Below are positions 1 to 5,695 of a stretch of DNA of 6,820 nucleotides, piece after piece (the first letter of the stretch is position 1; every line of letters begins with the position of its first letter). Source of the stretch: Bacillota bacterium (lineage in GTDB: Bacteria > Bacillota > Clostridia > Tissierellales > Sedimentibacteraceae); the NCBI GenBank assembly GCA_023416855.1, contig JAEZGU010000213.1:1-6820 (forward strand), in the 5' to 3' direction. A program made the translations under genes and the position numbers. A model generated the notes under the pieces. It did not search any database. It had not been told where the DNA came from and was given only the letters and a program-made list of their open reading frames with translations.

Positions 1-62
1 ACATGATCATGTACGGCAAAGTGGAAGGCCGCTTTTTAAAAGTGACCGATCTCCTAAAATAA
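1..62 (+). CDS. C-terminal tail of an unrecognised protein (partial)
   Basis: The open frame with codons beginning at base 3 ends in TAA at 60-62 and encodes MIMYGKVEGRFLKVTDLLK. It probably continues from a gene whose start lies left of the window, because these are the only residues visible and no ribosome binding site precedes the in-frame ATGs. Codons such as GGC, GTG, CTC and ACC look richer in GC than those of the downstream genes, so this gene may have a different history. I do not recognise the family; 19 residues are too few. The neighbouring frame is also open to about base 102, but its translation looks less like protein. Confidence 0.5.
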   Translation, partial: MIMYGKVEGRFLKVTDLLK

Positions 63-89
63 AGTGGAAGCCATTTGCATTCACTTTTA
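61..89 (+). terminator. Weak possible terminator after the upstream partial gene
   Basis: AAAGTG (61-66) can pair with CACTTT (82-87). Two more A-T pairs form across a bulged G (68-69 with 80-81), and a short T-rich tail TTTTAT follows at 84-89. The stem is AT-rich and the T-tract overlaps the stem, so this is a poor intrinsic terminator. It sits immediately after the stop codon, which is the main reason to list it. Confidence 0.25.
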
Positions 90-163
90 TCAATCTATAA
101 ATAGAAAGGGATATGTGAAAGGAGATGATTTACAATAATTACATAACTCCAGTACATTATATA

Positions 164-172
164 TGGTATAAT
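164..172 (+). promoter_or_regulatory. Extended -10 promoter for the sigma/anti-sigma operon
   Basis: TGGTATAAT at 164-172 is a consensus extended -10 (TGn plus TATAAT). No good -35 lies 17 nt upstream (TAACTC at 144-149), as is common for extended -10 promoters. Transcription would begin near 179, giving a leader of about 32 nt before the sigma gene. The promoter fits the housekeeping sigma factor rather than the ECF factor it would express. Confidence 0.6.
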
Positions 173-200
173 ACCCCTATAGAAAAAAGATAGGGGTATT
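170..200. promoter_or_regulatory. Perfect 11-bp inverted repeat over the -10/start site: candidate operator
   Basis: AATACCCCTAT (170-180) and ATAGGGGTATT (190-200) are perfect inverted copies separated by an A-rich 9-nt spacer. The left arm overlaps the last bases of the TATAAT box and the predicted start site. The full RNA hairpin would therefore not form in a transcript starting near 179, and a DNA site for a dimeric repressor is the better reading. The TACCCC/GGGGTA arms recall CsoR-family operators, but the spacing here is longer than in the sites I know, so the regulator is unassigned. Confidence 0.45.
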
Positions 201-211
201 AAAAGTAGCCA

Positions 212-769
212 ATGTTCACATATCTTATGAGCATTACCAAAGATGAGAATAAGCATATTCTTTGGTACATATATGAGAACTTTCAAGGCGATATGTATAA
301 AATGGCAAGATCAATTATTCGTGATAATTACCTTGCACAAGATGTTGTTCAGGCGTCATACGAACGAATTATCAAAAAAATGCACTTGATTGAAAAAATA
401 CCGTGCAACGTTTTGCGAAGATACACTGTATTGTTAGTGAAAAGTGTTGCAATTAACATGAGCAAAAAAGAGGATAAATATAAACTTGAACCTGATGAGG
501 ATATAGAAATGTTGGCAGGAATTGAGGATTTCAAACTAGAGAGCCTTGCTATTCAACATGAACAGGTTGGTATAGTGAGAAGGTGTCTGAGCGAAATTGA
601 TGATAAATATGCACTCCCTATTCTCTTTAGGTACTATTACGGTTTCACTGAAAGTGAAACGGCTGAATTGCTTGATATCAACACTGAAAGCACCGTGAGA
701 TCATTGTGTTATAGGGGTAGAAAGATGATTATACAAGCAATGAGAAGGTCGGGTGAAATAGATGAGTAA
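212..769 (+). CDS. ECF-type RNA polymerase sigma factor (sigma-70 family)
   Basis: A 185-residue cytoplasmic protein with the two-domain layout of extracytoplasmic-function sigma factors. Region 2 lies at about residues 15-62, with the D-x-L-A-Q-D-V-V-Q core (38-47) and a following E-R-I. A charged, poorly conserved linker follows. Region 4 spans about 120-180; L-S-E-I-D-D-K-Y (126-133) leads into a helix-turn-helix, F-T-E-S-E-T-A-E-L-L ... T-V-R-S ... R-G-R-K (145-171). Length fits the family. No clear ribosome binding site precedes ATG 212 (AGGGG at 192-196 is 15 nt away), and ATG 227 is an alternative start lacking five residues. The anti-sigma gene overlaps its 3' end, so the pair is probably co-translated and the factor held inactive at the membrane. 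The likely targets are the secreted-protein genes downstream, which carry a shared ECF-like promoter motif. Strong family call; the signal is unknown. Confidence 0.9.
   Translation: MFTYLMSITKDENKHILWYIYENFQGDMYKMARSIIRDNYLAQDVVQASYERIIKKMHLIEKIPCNVLRRYTVLLVKSVAINMSKKEDKYKLEPDEDIEMLAGIEDFKLESLAIQHEQVGIVRRCLSEIDDKYALPILFRYYYGFTESETAELLDINTESTVRSLCYRGRKMIIQAMRRSGEIDE
404..432 (+). promoter_or_regulatory. Possible internal ECF-like promoter inside the sigma gene
   Basis: TGCAAC (404-409) and TGTATT (427-432), 17 nt apart, match exactly in both boxes and spacing the motifs at 1497-1525 and 5770-5798. It lies in the coding sequence, so the match could be chance. If active, it would start transcription near 440 and feed the anti-sigma gene, giving negative feedback on the sigma factor. 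Confidence 0.3.
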
Positions 770-1484
770 GAGTTGGGATGAAAATTCGAATAAAGAAGTC
801 CATAGTTTTGATGATGAAATTTTCACCGCTTTACTACGAAAAGGCGCTCATGAATATTTAGAAAATGACCTGCTTAATGACTTGTCCGAAAATAAAGATG
901 ATGCGCAATCAGAACTTTCCGAAGTTACCAAAAATAAAATCAAAAGGATGATCAGACAAGCAATTCGCAGGGAAAAGAGTGTGCGAATTTTCAAACTCTT
1001 TCCACGAATTGCCACAGTTGTTCTAATATTTATTGCGATTTGCTCAATTACAGTGATGAGTGTTGAGGCGCTACGAGTTCCTTTCCTCAACTTATTTATT
1101 AATACAAAAGAAAAAATAACGGATATTGAGATGAATGAAGGTCAGGTAACTGATGAAGAAAATAATATATCAGTTTTGTTTGGATATATTCCAAATGGCT
1201 ATCAGTTTATGTCAGAAGACGTGCAAGAAAGAGTTACGACATTCATTTTTATAAACGAAAATGAAGAAAGTATTTTTATTAAAAGATTCTCTGACGAGGG
1301 TACATTAGGTGCAGATACAGAAAATGCAGACTATGATGTAGTAATGATAAAAGAAAATCAAGGGTTTTATTCAGTAAAAAATGGGATAACAACGCTTGTT
1401 TTTACTAAAAATGAATATGCCTATTCAATAACTGCAAGTATTGATTTAGATGAAATCATCAAAATTGCAGAAAATATCAAATAA
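762..1484 (+). CDS. Membrane-anchored anti-sigma factor with DUF4367-like extracellular domain
   Basis: A 240-residue single-pass membrane protein. The N-terminal cytoplasmic part (1-80) starts with the motif F-D-D-E-I-F-T-A-L-L-R-K-G (16-28), typical of clostridial DUF4367 proteins, then has a very acidic stretch and a basic helix (56-78). One transmembrane helix spans about 83-103. The outer part ends in a domain at about 142-238 that begins Y-I-P-N-G-Y and closes L-D-E-I-I-K-I-A-E, the usual DUF4367 pattern. Family knowledge says such proteins pair with ECF sigma factors and bind them through the cytoplasmic segment; the outer domain presumably senses the signal. The start overlaps the sigma gene by 8 nt (GGGTG at 753-757 may serve as ribosome binding site), indicating translational coupling. 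No anti-sigma zinc-finger (HxxxCxxC) is present, consistent with a non-ZAS type. The partner assignment rests on gene order plus domain type. Confidence 0.82.
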   Translation: MSKSWDENSNKEVHSFDDEIFTALLRKGAHEYLENDLLNDLSENKDDAQSELSEVTKNKIKRMIRQAIRREKSVRIFKLFPRIATVVLIFIAICSITVMSVEALRVPFLNLFINTKEKITDIEMNEGQVTDEENNISVLFGYIPNGYQFMSEDVQERVTTFIFINENEESIFIKRFSDEGTLGADTENADYDVVMIKENQGFYSVKNGITTLVFTKNEYAYSITASIDLDEIIKIAENIK

Positions 1485-1496
1485 AATCAAAAAGAG

Positions 1497-1525
1497 TGCA
1501 ACGGTTTTCCTCTTGAAAGTGTATT
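1497..1525 (+). promoter_or_regulatory. ECF-like promoter motif upstream of the first secreted protein
   Basis: TGCAAC (1497-1502), a 17-nt spacer and TGTATT (1520-1525). The AAC-containing -35 is typical of ECF sigma targets. The same boxes with the same spacing recur at 5770-5798, and the two sites also share the spacer pattern GG-n-TT-n-C-n-TCTT-n-AAA. Transcription would start near 1532, leaving a leader of roughly 27 nt with a ribosome binding site GAGAGG (1547-1552) 6 nt before the ATG at 1559. The sigma factor encoded at 212-769 is the natural candidate to use it (inference). Confidence 0.55.
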
Positions 1526-1558
1526 GAATATGACAAGACTTTTTTTGAGAGGTGTTTT

Positions 1559-1984
1559 ATGAAAAGATTTTTTACTATTGTACTCGTTATTGCTTTGTTA
1601 TGTTCTGTAAGTATCACGGGCTATGCCGCTGATACTGAAAAATCGTTTGAAAAGCCACCATCATATGGTACAAGGATGACTTACATCAATCAAGTGTATA
1701 CTTCCCTGTATATATCATCCAATGGCTTATCCAATTCTTATTCTTATATTTATGCCTACCCTGGAGTTGACAGCGTCAGAATATCTATGTATTTGCAAAG
1801 GTATAATGATGGCTGGGAGACGGTGAAGCATTGGGCGCAAGATTTTGATGGTACTTACGGTCAATTATCAAAAGATTGGTACGTCTACAGCGGCTACGAA
1901 TATCGAGTCCTTACATATTTTTATGCATACGAAGGTTCAGCAACGGAGTCGGTAAGCTTAATCCATGATGACGTTTGGTATTAA
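1559..1984 (+). CDS. Small secreted protein, aromatic-rich, family uncertain
   Basis: A 141-residue protein with a classical signal peptide: basic M-K-R, a hydrophobic core at 4-19, and a signal peptidase I site near G-Y-A-A (21-24). The mature part of about 117 residues has no cysteine and is rich in Tyr and Ser, with alternating hydrophobic and polar residues such as Y-S-Y-I-Y-A-Y (61-67) and Y-V-Y-S-G-Y-E-Y-R-V (108-117). This suggests an all-beta fold. It may belong to the small clostridial secreted DUF6147-type proteins, but that is a weak recollection and not a motif match. Start: GAGAGG 6 nt upstream of ATG. It is the first gene after the sigma/anti-sigma pair and has its own ECF-like promoter motif, so it is probably a main target of that sigma factor. 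No catalytic signature is visible; the function is unknown. Confidence 0.8.
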   Translation: MKRFFTIVLVIALLCSVSITGYAADTEKSFEKPPSYGTRMTYINQVYTSLYISSNGLSNSYSYIYAYPGVDSVRISMYLQRYNDGWETVKHWAQDFDGTYGQLSKDWYVYSGYEYRVLTYFYAYEGSATESVSLIHDDVWY

Positions 1985-2078
1985 TTATTAGCGCCGAACG
2001 GCAGACTGCATGGTAGTGCCCCCCTCATATATAACCGTGCAGTCTGCCATCTCCCGCAAAAGAAACGGAGAGAATGTA
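1985..2078 (+). other. Intergenic stretch with a strong stem-loop
   Basis: GGCAGACTGCA (2000-2010) pairs perfectly with TGCAGTCTGCC (2038-2048). Four more pairs (2011-2014 with 2034-2037, one G-U) make a 15-bp stem with a 19-nt loop containing six consecutive C. No T-tract follows on either strand, so it does not look like an ordinary intrinsic terminator. It may protect the 3' end of the secreted-protein mRNA, or separate that transcript from the RNA element just downstream. No housekeeping promoter is evident between it and the RNA element. Confidence 0.6.
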
Positions 2079-2268
2079 GACAAGCCTTTATTGCAAAGGC
2101 AGGTCTGCAAAATATAGGCGGGTGATGCTTAATGATGGTATAGAAAAGTCCATGCAAAAACCAATGGTGCCAACCCTACCGTTGTGCTACGGTAGCCGGT
2201 TCCGCAAGGACTATAAGCATGATGATAGCACATGATCGGAGTTTGTTCAACCGGTTATAATAACCGGT
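2079..2268 (+). ncRNA. Structured RNA element, copy 1 (unclassified; leader or sRNA)
   Basis: This element recurs at 5908-6091, again directly before a secreted-protein gene. Helices visible in this copy: GCCTTT/AAAGGC (2084-2089 with 2095-2100, 5-nt loop); ATGCTTA/TAAGCAT (2125-2131 with 2214-2220), closing the core; AGTCCATGC/GCAAGGACT (2147-2155 with 2204-2212, one A-A mismatch); AACC/GGTT (2159-2162 with 2198-2201); and CTACCGT/ACGGTAG (2176-2182 with 2189-2195). At the 3' end ACCGGTTA (2250-2257) and TAACCGGT (2261-2268) form a hairpin 7 nt before the ribosome binding site AAAGGAG of the next gene. The core 2124-2232 matches copy 2 at about 102 of 109 positions. A stretch ATGGTGCCAA recalls one segment of the SAM-I riboswitch, but the rest of that motif is absent. 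Its location suggests a cis-regulatory leader; a separate small RNA is possible. Strand is inferred from gene direction. Confidence 0.75.
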
Positions 2269-2275
2269 AATATTG

Positions 2276-2282
2276 AAAGGAG
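2276..2282 (+). promoter_or_regulatory. Ribosome binding site of the second secreted protein
   Basis: AAAGGAG lies 9 nt before ATG 2292 and fixes that start. It is only 7 nt from the terminal hairpin of the RNA element, so refolding of that element could affect access to it. Confidence 0.75.
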
Positions 2283-2291
2283 TTTAATAGA

Positions 2292-2666
2292 ATGAAAAAA
2301 ATTATTATTCTCATGATTGCTGTCGTTATGTTACTCACAGTTCCAACAATTGCTCTCGCAGCATCTCGAACCTATAGCGGGAGCTGTTCAAACTTTGTTT
2401 ATTCAGATCCACTACCGGTTGACTATCCTGGCGACACTCATCTTGAAGACGATAATACTTATTGCAGATTGGGAAGCACAACGGGTACTGATACGGACTA
2501 TTCGTCTGAGATTTATCTGGATAGTGATTTTCTTGGCGGTTATTACTATTTAGACTCAGGCGATAATTGGTACTGCTCGTTTTTTGAGGATGGAGATTTT
2601 AAGATTAAATTCTCAGATCCTCATTCTACTAAGATTTATTTTTATGGAGTTCAAAAATCCTGGTAG
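2292..2666 (+). CDS. Small secreted protein with R-x-Y-S-G-S-C N-terminus (cassette 1)
   Basis: A 124-residue protein with a signal peptide (M-K-K, hydrophobic core 4-20, cleavage site near A-L-A at 21-23). The mature form of about 100 residues begins A-S-R-T-Y-S-G-S-C, is acidic, rich in Tyr/Asp/Ser, and has three cysteines (32, 58, 95). There is no lipobox, so it is predicted to be released or loosely cell-associated. The protein at 6130-6570 shares the signal peptide style and the R-x-Y-S-G-S-C opening right after cleavage, and sits in the same place after the RNA element, so the two are probably diverged paralogues. A strong hairpin follows the stop codon, then a permease and a lipoprotein. 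I do not recognise a family. A small effector or bacteriocin-like protein, or an envelope-stress protein, are both possible; nothing in the sequence decides between them. Confidence 0.8.
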   Translation: MKKIIILMIAVVMLLTVPTIALAASRTYSGSCSNFVYSDPLPVDYPGDTHLEDDNTYCRLGSTTGTDTDYSSEIYLDSDFLGGYYYLDSGDNWYCSFFEDGDFKIKFSDPHSTKIYFYGVQKSW

Positions 2667-2696
2667 AATACTGCCGGAACTTTGAGAAAACATCAT

Positions 2697-2741
2697 GAAT
2701 TTTTTCAATACCGGAGCGTCTTTACACTCCGGTATTGAAAA
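2697..2741 (+). other. Perfect 15-bp stem-loop between secreted protein and permease genes
   Basis: TTTTCAATACCGGAG (about 2702-2716) is followed, after a 10-nt loop, by its exact inverse CTCCGGTATTGAAAA. The T-rich arm is on the 5' side and no T-tract follows on the + strand; the same holds on the - strand. It is therefore not a standard intrinsic terminator. It may stabilise the upstream secreted-protein mRNA or lower expression of the downstream permease. Cassette 2 has a true terminator at the same position. Confidence 0.65.
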
Positions 2742-2765
2742 CTCTTATTGAAGAAGGTTTTATGA

Positions 2766-4301
2766 GTGGGCAAGAAATTCTTAAAAATTCCATTATGGCG
2801 ATGGCTTTTACTATTCTTTTTGTTTATAGGTATTTCATTTAATTCATACGATTATTATAAGTTTTATACACACTCACAACCGGGGCTTTTTAATCTCGTT
2901 TTAGAGCACACAAACAATATTAAAGAGCTATGTTTTTTACTGCCTTTTGCATGGTTACTAATTATAGGTGATATTAATATTCTAACAGAACCAAAATCGA
3001 TAACAAATAAATTAAATTGTCTTCTTAGAGCATTATCCAATATTCTTCTGATAAACTTTGTACTCATAATTTCTTTATTATTGATTGATACAATCTCATT
3101 GCTAATAAACACCGGAACTTTATCCTTATGGTCTGGAAACCCAGTATTCAATGGTTTTCCAACTGTTTTAGTATCAATACTATTTCTTTTCTTCCGTTTT
3201 GTTTTTTTCAGCCTAGTTATATGCTTATTAAATATGAACTTGAAAAATCCATTAGGAATTATAGGTGTCATAATCATTAATTTATTAGACTGGAAATTTT
3301 ATTCTATCTTTAACCTCATGAAACCTCTAGGGATATTACCGATTGAGCACACGAGAATATATTATACAGAAGCCTTAGCTCCTATGGTAGCTGGCGATTC
3401 AAGATTCAGTTTTGCCCTATCTTTTGCATATTGGGGTATTATTATAATAATTCTCCTTGCAATGATCTTTTTATCATTAAAAAGGCTTATAACAAAAATA
3501 GATAATAATGAAAGTTTAATTAAAACTAAAAGCACATTTTCAGTTCTAAATCCAAGATTATATTTTTCTAACAAAGGTTATATCACCGGAATAGCTATAC
3601 TGATTATTTCGACTTTTGTTTTCCTTAAAAGCAATTTACGGTTTGATATATTCAAGGATTTAAGTATCTTGGGGGCAAATAATCTGTTTGTGTTCTGTAC
3701 TGTTTCAAATTCTTTCATTGAAGTTTTAGTTCCTATTATCCCCAGCTTAATCATTATTGGCGGAACAAATATTATTGATAACACTATAATAGAAAAATAT
3801 AAAAATCATACAGGTTTTCTTAAGTATCTTTATATTATTATTGCAGGTGGTAGTGTTTTCATTATCTCATCTATAATAATATTCGTTGTATTTCTTATTA
3901 TCAGTCCTTCCATTAAAGAATCGACGAATGATGTGATTGGATTATTCTCTCATTTCTATAATAGTTCCAATTTGTTATATATAATCTTGTATTTGGCCCA
4001 TTCTTTCGTTTTTGGCGGAGTTTTTGCATTATTTTGTTACAGTATATATAATTTCAGCAAAAATAAATTTTATACTATTATTTTACCATTGTTATTCTAT
4101 CGCGCTTCAACGTATGTACCGATTATCCAAAATTCAAATATTAATGCTTATTTAAGTATTGTCATACCCTTATTTCCATATGAAATAATTGGGTTTGAAG
4201 ATTCAGTTTGGGTAAATACATGGCAGTTAGCACTTATACTTTTAGCATCCTTATTAATATTAAGTATTAAGGATAAAAATGCAAAGGAGAAAATCCAATG
4301 A
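2766..4301 (+). CDS. Polytopic membrane protein, ABC-2 permease-like, about 12 TM segments
   Basis: A 511-residue integral membrane protein. Hydrophobic segments lie near 10-25, 54-69, 88-112, 131-157, 163-178 and 215-237, then 270-287, 318-337, 352-380, 402-428, 433-447 and 485-500. This is a 6+6 arrangement split by a hydrophilic linker at about 238-265. The halves look related: T-N-N-I-K-E-L...P...I-I-G-D-I-N-I (49-72) resembles S-N-S-F-I-E-V-L...P...I-I-G-G-T-N-I (314-336). The layout recalls ABC-2-type permeases fused in tandem, but no ATPase gene is in the window. Start: GTG 2766, chosen because an in-frame TGA lies immediately before it and AAGAAGG (2751-2757) is 8 nt upstream; the nearby ATG 2762 is in another frame. 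The gene overlaps the lipoprotein gene by 4 nt. The protein starting at 6637 is a paralogue. Export of, or immunity to, the secreted protein is inference. Confidence 0.75.
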   Translation: MGKKFLKIPLWRWLLLFFLFIGISFNSYDYYKFYTHSQPGLFNLVLEHTNNIKELCFLLPFAWLLIIGDINILTEPKSITNKLNCLLRALSNILLINFVLIISLLLIDTISLLINTGTLSLWSGNPVFNGFPTVLVSILFLFFRFVFFSLVICLLNMNLKNPLGIIGVIIINLLDWKFYSIFNLMKPLGILPIEHTRIYYTEALAPMVAGDSRFSFALSFAYWGIIIIILLAMIFLSLKRLITKIDNNESLIKTKSTFSVLNPRLYFSNKGYITGIAILIISTFVFLKSNLRFDIFKDLSILGANNLFVFCTVSNSFIEVLVPIIPSLIIIGGTNIIDNTIIEKYKNHTGFLKYLYIIIAGGSVFIISSIIIFVVFLIISPSIKESTNDVIGLFSHFYNSSNLLYIILYLAHSFVFGGVFALFCYSIYNFSKNKFYTIILPLLFYRASTYVPIIQNSNINAYLSIVIPLFPYEIIGFEDSVWVNTWQLALILLASLLILSIKDKNAKEKIQ

Positions 4302-5695
4302 AAAAGAAATTATTAGCACTCATCATTGTCACTGTGATGCTTCTCTTATCCGCATGTCAACCAACACCGGATAAAGAACCGGTCGTAGGAAAAAACGATC
4401 CGGAGGGGAATATATCGAATTCATCGGGATCTATGCAAAATAACGAGTATCCCGATCATTGGACGCAGGATTTCCAAAATGATGAAGGTGCTGTTTCAAT
4501 TAAAGTTGATGCCTTACTAGAAGTACCTGATGTATCGGAATATCCAGTAGTTAATGTTCTTCCTGCTGAAATCACTAAGGATTATATTAAAGAATTAGTG
4601 CAATACTTTTTTGATGGTCAGCCCGTGTATGATCTGACTTCTGATGTGTCTAAATCCGATTTGAATAAATTAATTTTGCAATATAGATATGACTTAGAGA
4701 CCCTTCAACAAAGCGGCCAGGTACATTATACAACTCATATTTTCACCGCAGAAGAAATACCTGAAGAACAGGCTAAAATTGAAAGTATAATTAATGACTA
4801 TGAAAATAGATTGTCTACTGCCGAAGATACTCAAAGAAGTGTATCCAGCTTGGATTTATCAACAAAGAATGATTATAGTACCTGTACTTTAGTTGACACA
4901 ACTTCCGGCGATTACAAATCAAAACTATACATAAGTGTGGTAGATGGTAATCTTAGGACAAGGATAACATATTCAAAACAAGATTATATGGATTATGATG
5001 AATATGAAGATCCAACAGATGATGAAAAGCCTAAAGGTATGGATATGACCTTAGAAGAAGCTGAAAGCTTGGCAAAAAAAGCGCTTGCGGATATCGGTAT
5101 TGAAGATGCTATGAGAACATATTGGTCTGTAGGCAATTATACGGGTTTTTCTGAAGAGATTACAGGAGTTGATAATTCAGAGCAATGTTTTGTCCTGTAT
5201 TTTTGCAGGCCTGTTAATGGAATTCCAGTAACATATTTTTACGATTATGAAGGAACAACAACTGTTGCTGAAAGTTATGCATATCCATGGGAGCCAGAAG
5301 TCATTGAAGTTGATGTTAACAATCATGGAGTAATAAAACTAAATTGGGAAAATTCTGGTACAACAACTGAGACCATTAATCAAAATGTTGAACTTTTGCC
5401 TTGGGTAGATATTCAAGAAAAAGCCGTACAACAATTTCGTATGAAAGAGATAGGTCAATATATTATTGGAGGACTTACGGATCAAATATCCATAGAAATA
5501 GACAGAATAACACTTGGTATGATGAGGGTCGCAAAGAAAGATACCTCGGGGGAATATATGTATGTGCCGGTATGGGATTTTTTCGGCAAGTATGTTTATC
5601 AGCGAGAGAGCGATTCCTATTCTGAAAGAGCGTGCAGTATGCTTACTATAAATGCTATAGATGGAAGCGTCATAGACAGAGGACTAGGCTATTAA
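4298..5695 (+). CDS. Lipoprotein, DUF6034-like
   Basis: A 465-residue lipoprotein. The signal peptide ends in the lipobox L-L-S-A-C, with lipidated Cys20, then a Pro/Asn/Ser-rich tether to about residue 55. The body begins with a beta-like segment V-S-I-K-V-D-A ... V-P-V/I-type motifs (66-92) and an acidic middle (228-247). It then has a PepSY-like helix T-L-E-E-A-E-S-L-A-K-K-A-L (251-263), and a C-terminus with V-P-V-W-D-F-F-G (423-430) and I-N-A-I-D-G-S-V-I-D-R (451-461). This set is what I associate with DUF6034 lipoproteins of clostridia, which have no defined biochemical role. ATG 4298 overlaps the permease stop (ATGA), with AAAGGAG (4284-4290) upstream, so the two proteins are translationally coupled and may form an envelope complex. 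Acting as a sensor or immunity component is inference. The stop at 5693-5695 is followed by a weak hairpin, AACGAA/TTCGTT (5705-5727), without a T-tract. Confidence 0.78.
   Translation: MKKKLLALIIVTVMLLLSACQPTPDKEPVVGKNDPEGNISNSSGSMQNNEYPDHWTQDFQNDEGAVSIKVDALLEVPDVSEYPVVNVLPAEITKDYIKELVQYFFDGQPVYDLTSDVSKSDLNKLILQYRYDLETLQQSGQVHYTTHIFTAEEIPEEQAKIESIINDYENRLSTAEDTQRSVSSLDLSTKNDYSTCTLVDTTSGDYKSKLYISVVDGNLRTRITYSKQDYMDYDEYEDPTDDEKPKGMDMTLEEAESLAKKALADIGIEDAMRTYWSVGNYTGFSEEITGVDNSEQCFVLYFCRPVNGIPVTYFYDYEGTTTVAESYAYPWEPEVIEVDVNNHGVIKLNWENSGTTTETINQNVELLPWVDIQEKAVQQFRMKEIGQYIIGGLTDQISIEIDRITLGMMRVAKKDTSGEYMYVPVWDFFGKYVYQRESDSYSERACSMLTINAIDGSVIDRGLGY

Noticed and set aside
711..719. ATAGGGGTA in the sigma gene as a second operator half-site
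   Set aside because: Only nine bases of one arm are present, with no inverted partner nearby; treated as chance.
2141..2160. RNase P RNA-like GAAAAGTCCATGC
   Set aside because: The short match to the GGAAAGTCC region stands alone; the other conserved regions are absent, and the element is duplicated and half the size.
2161..2201. SAM-I riboswitch, from ATGGTGCCAA next to a CC-rich stem
   Set aside because: The other invariant SAM-I parts (the CTTATCAAGAG start, the GATGAAACCCGGCAACC-type segment and the closing P1) are missing, and the downstream gene has no link to methionine metabolism.
2125..2235. A 36-codon open frame inside RNA copy 1 starting MLNDGI, matched at its start in copy 2
   Set aside because: In copy 2 the frame stops after 19 codons (TAG 6008-6010), and one of the base changes making that stop is the one that improves hairpin pairing. 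GGGTG directly abuts the ATG, leaving no proper ribosome binding site spacing. RNA structure explains the conservation better.
2256..2261. TATAAT within the 3' hairpin of RNA copy 1 as a separate promoter for 2292
   Set aside because: No acceptable -35 lies 17 nt upstream (TGATCG), it is absent from copy 2, and it falls in the perfect hairpin's loop region, which explains it.
2864..3277. Antisense open frame of 137 codons opposite the permease gene
   Set aside because: It lies fully inside a well-supported membrane-protein gene on the other strand, has no ribosome binding site evidence and gives a low-quality translation; a shadow frame.
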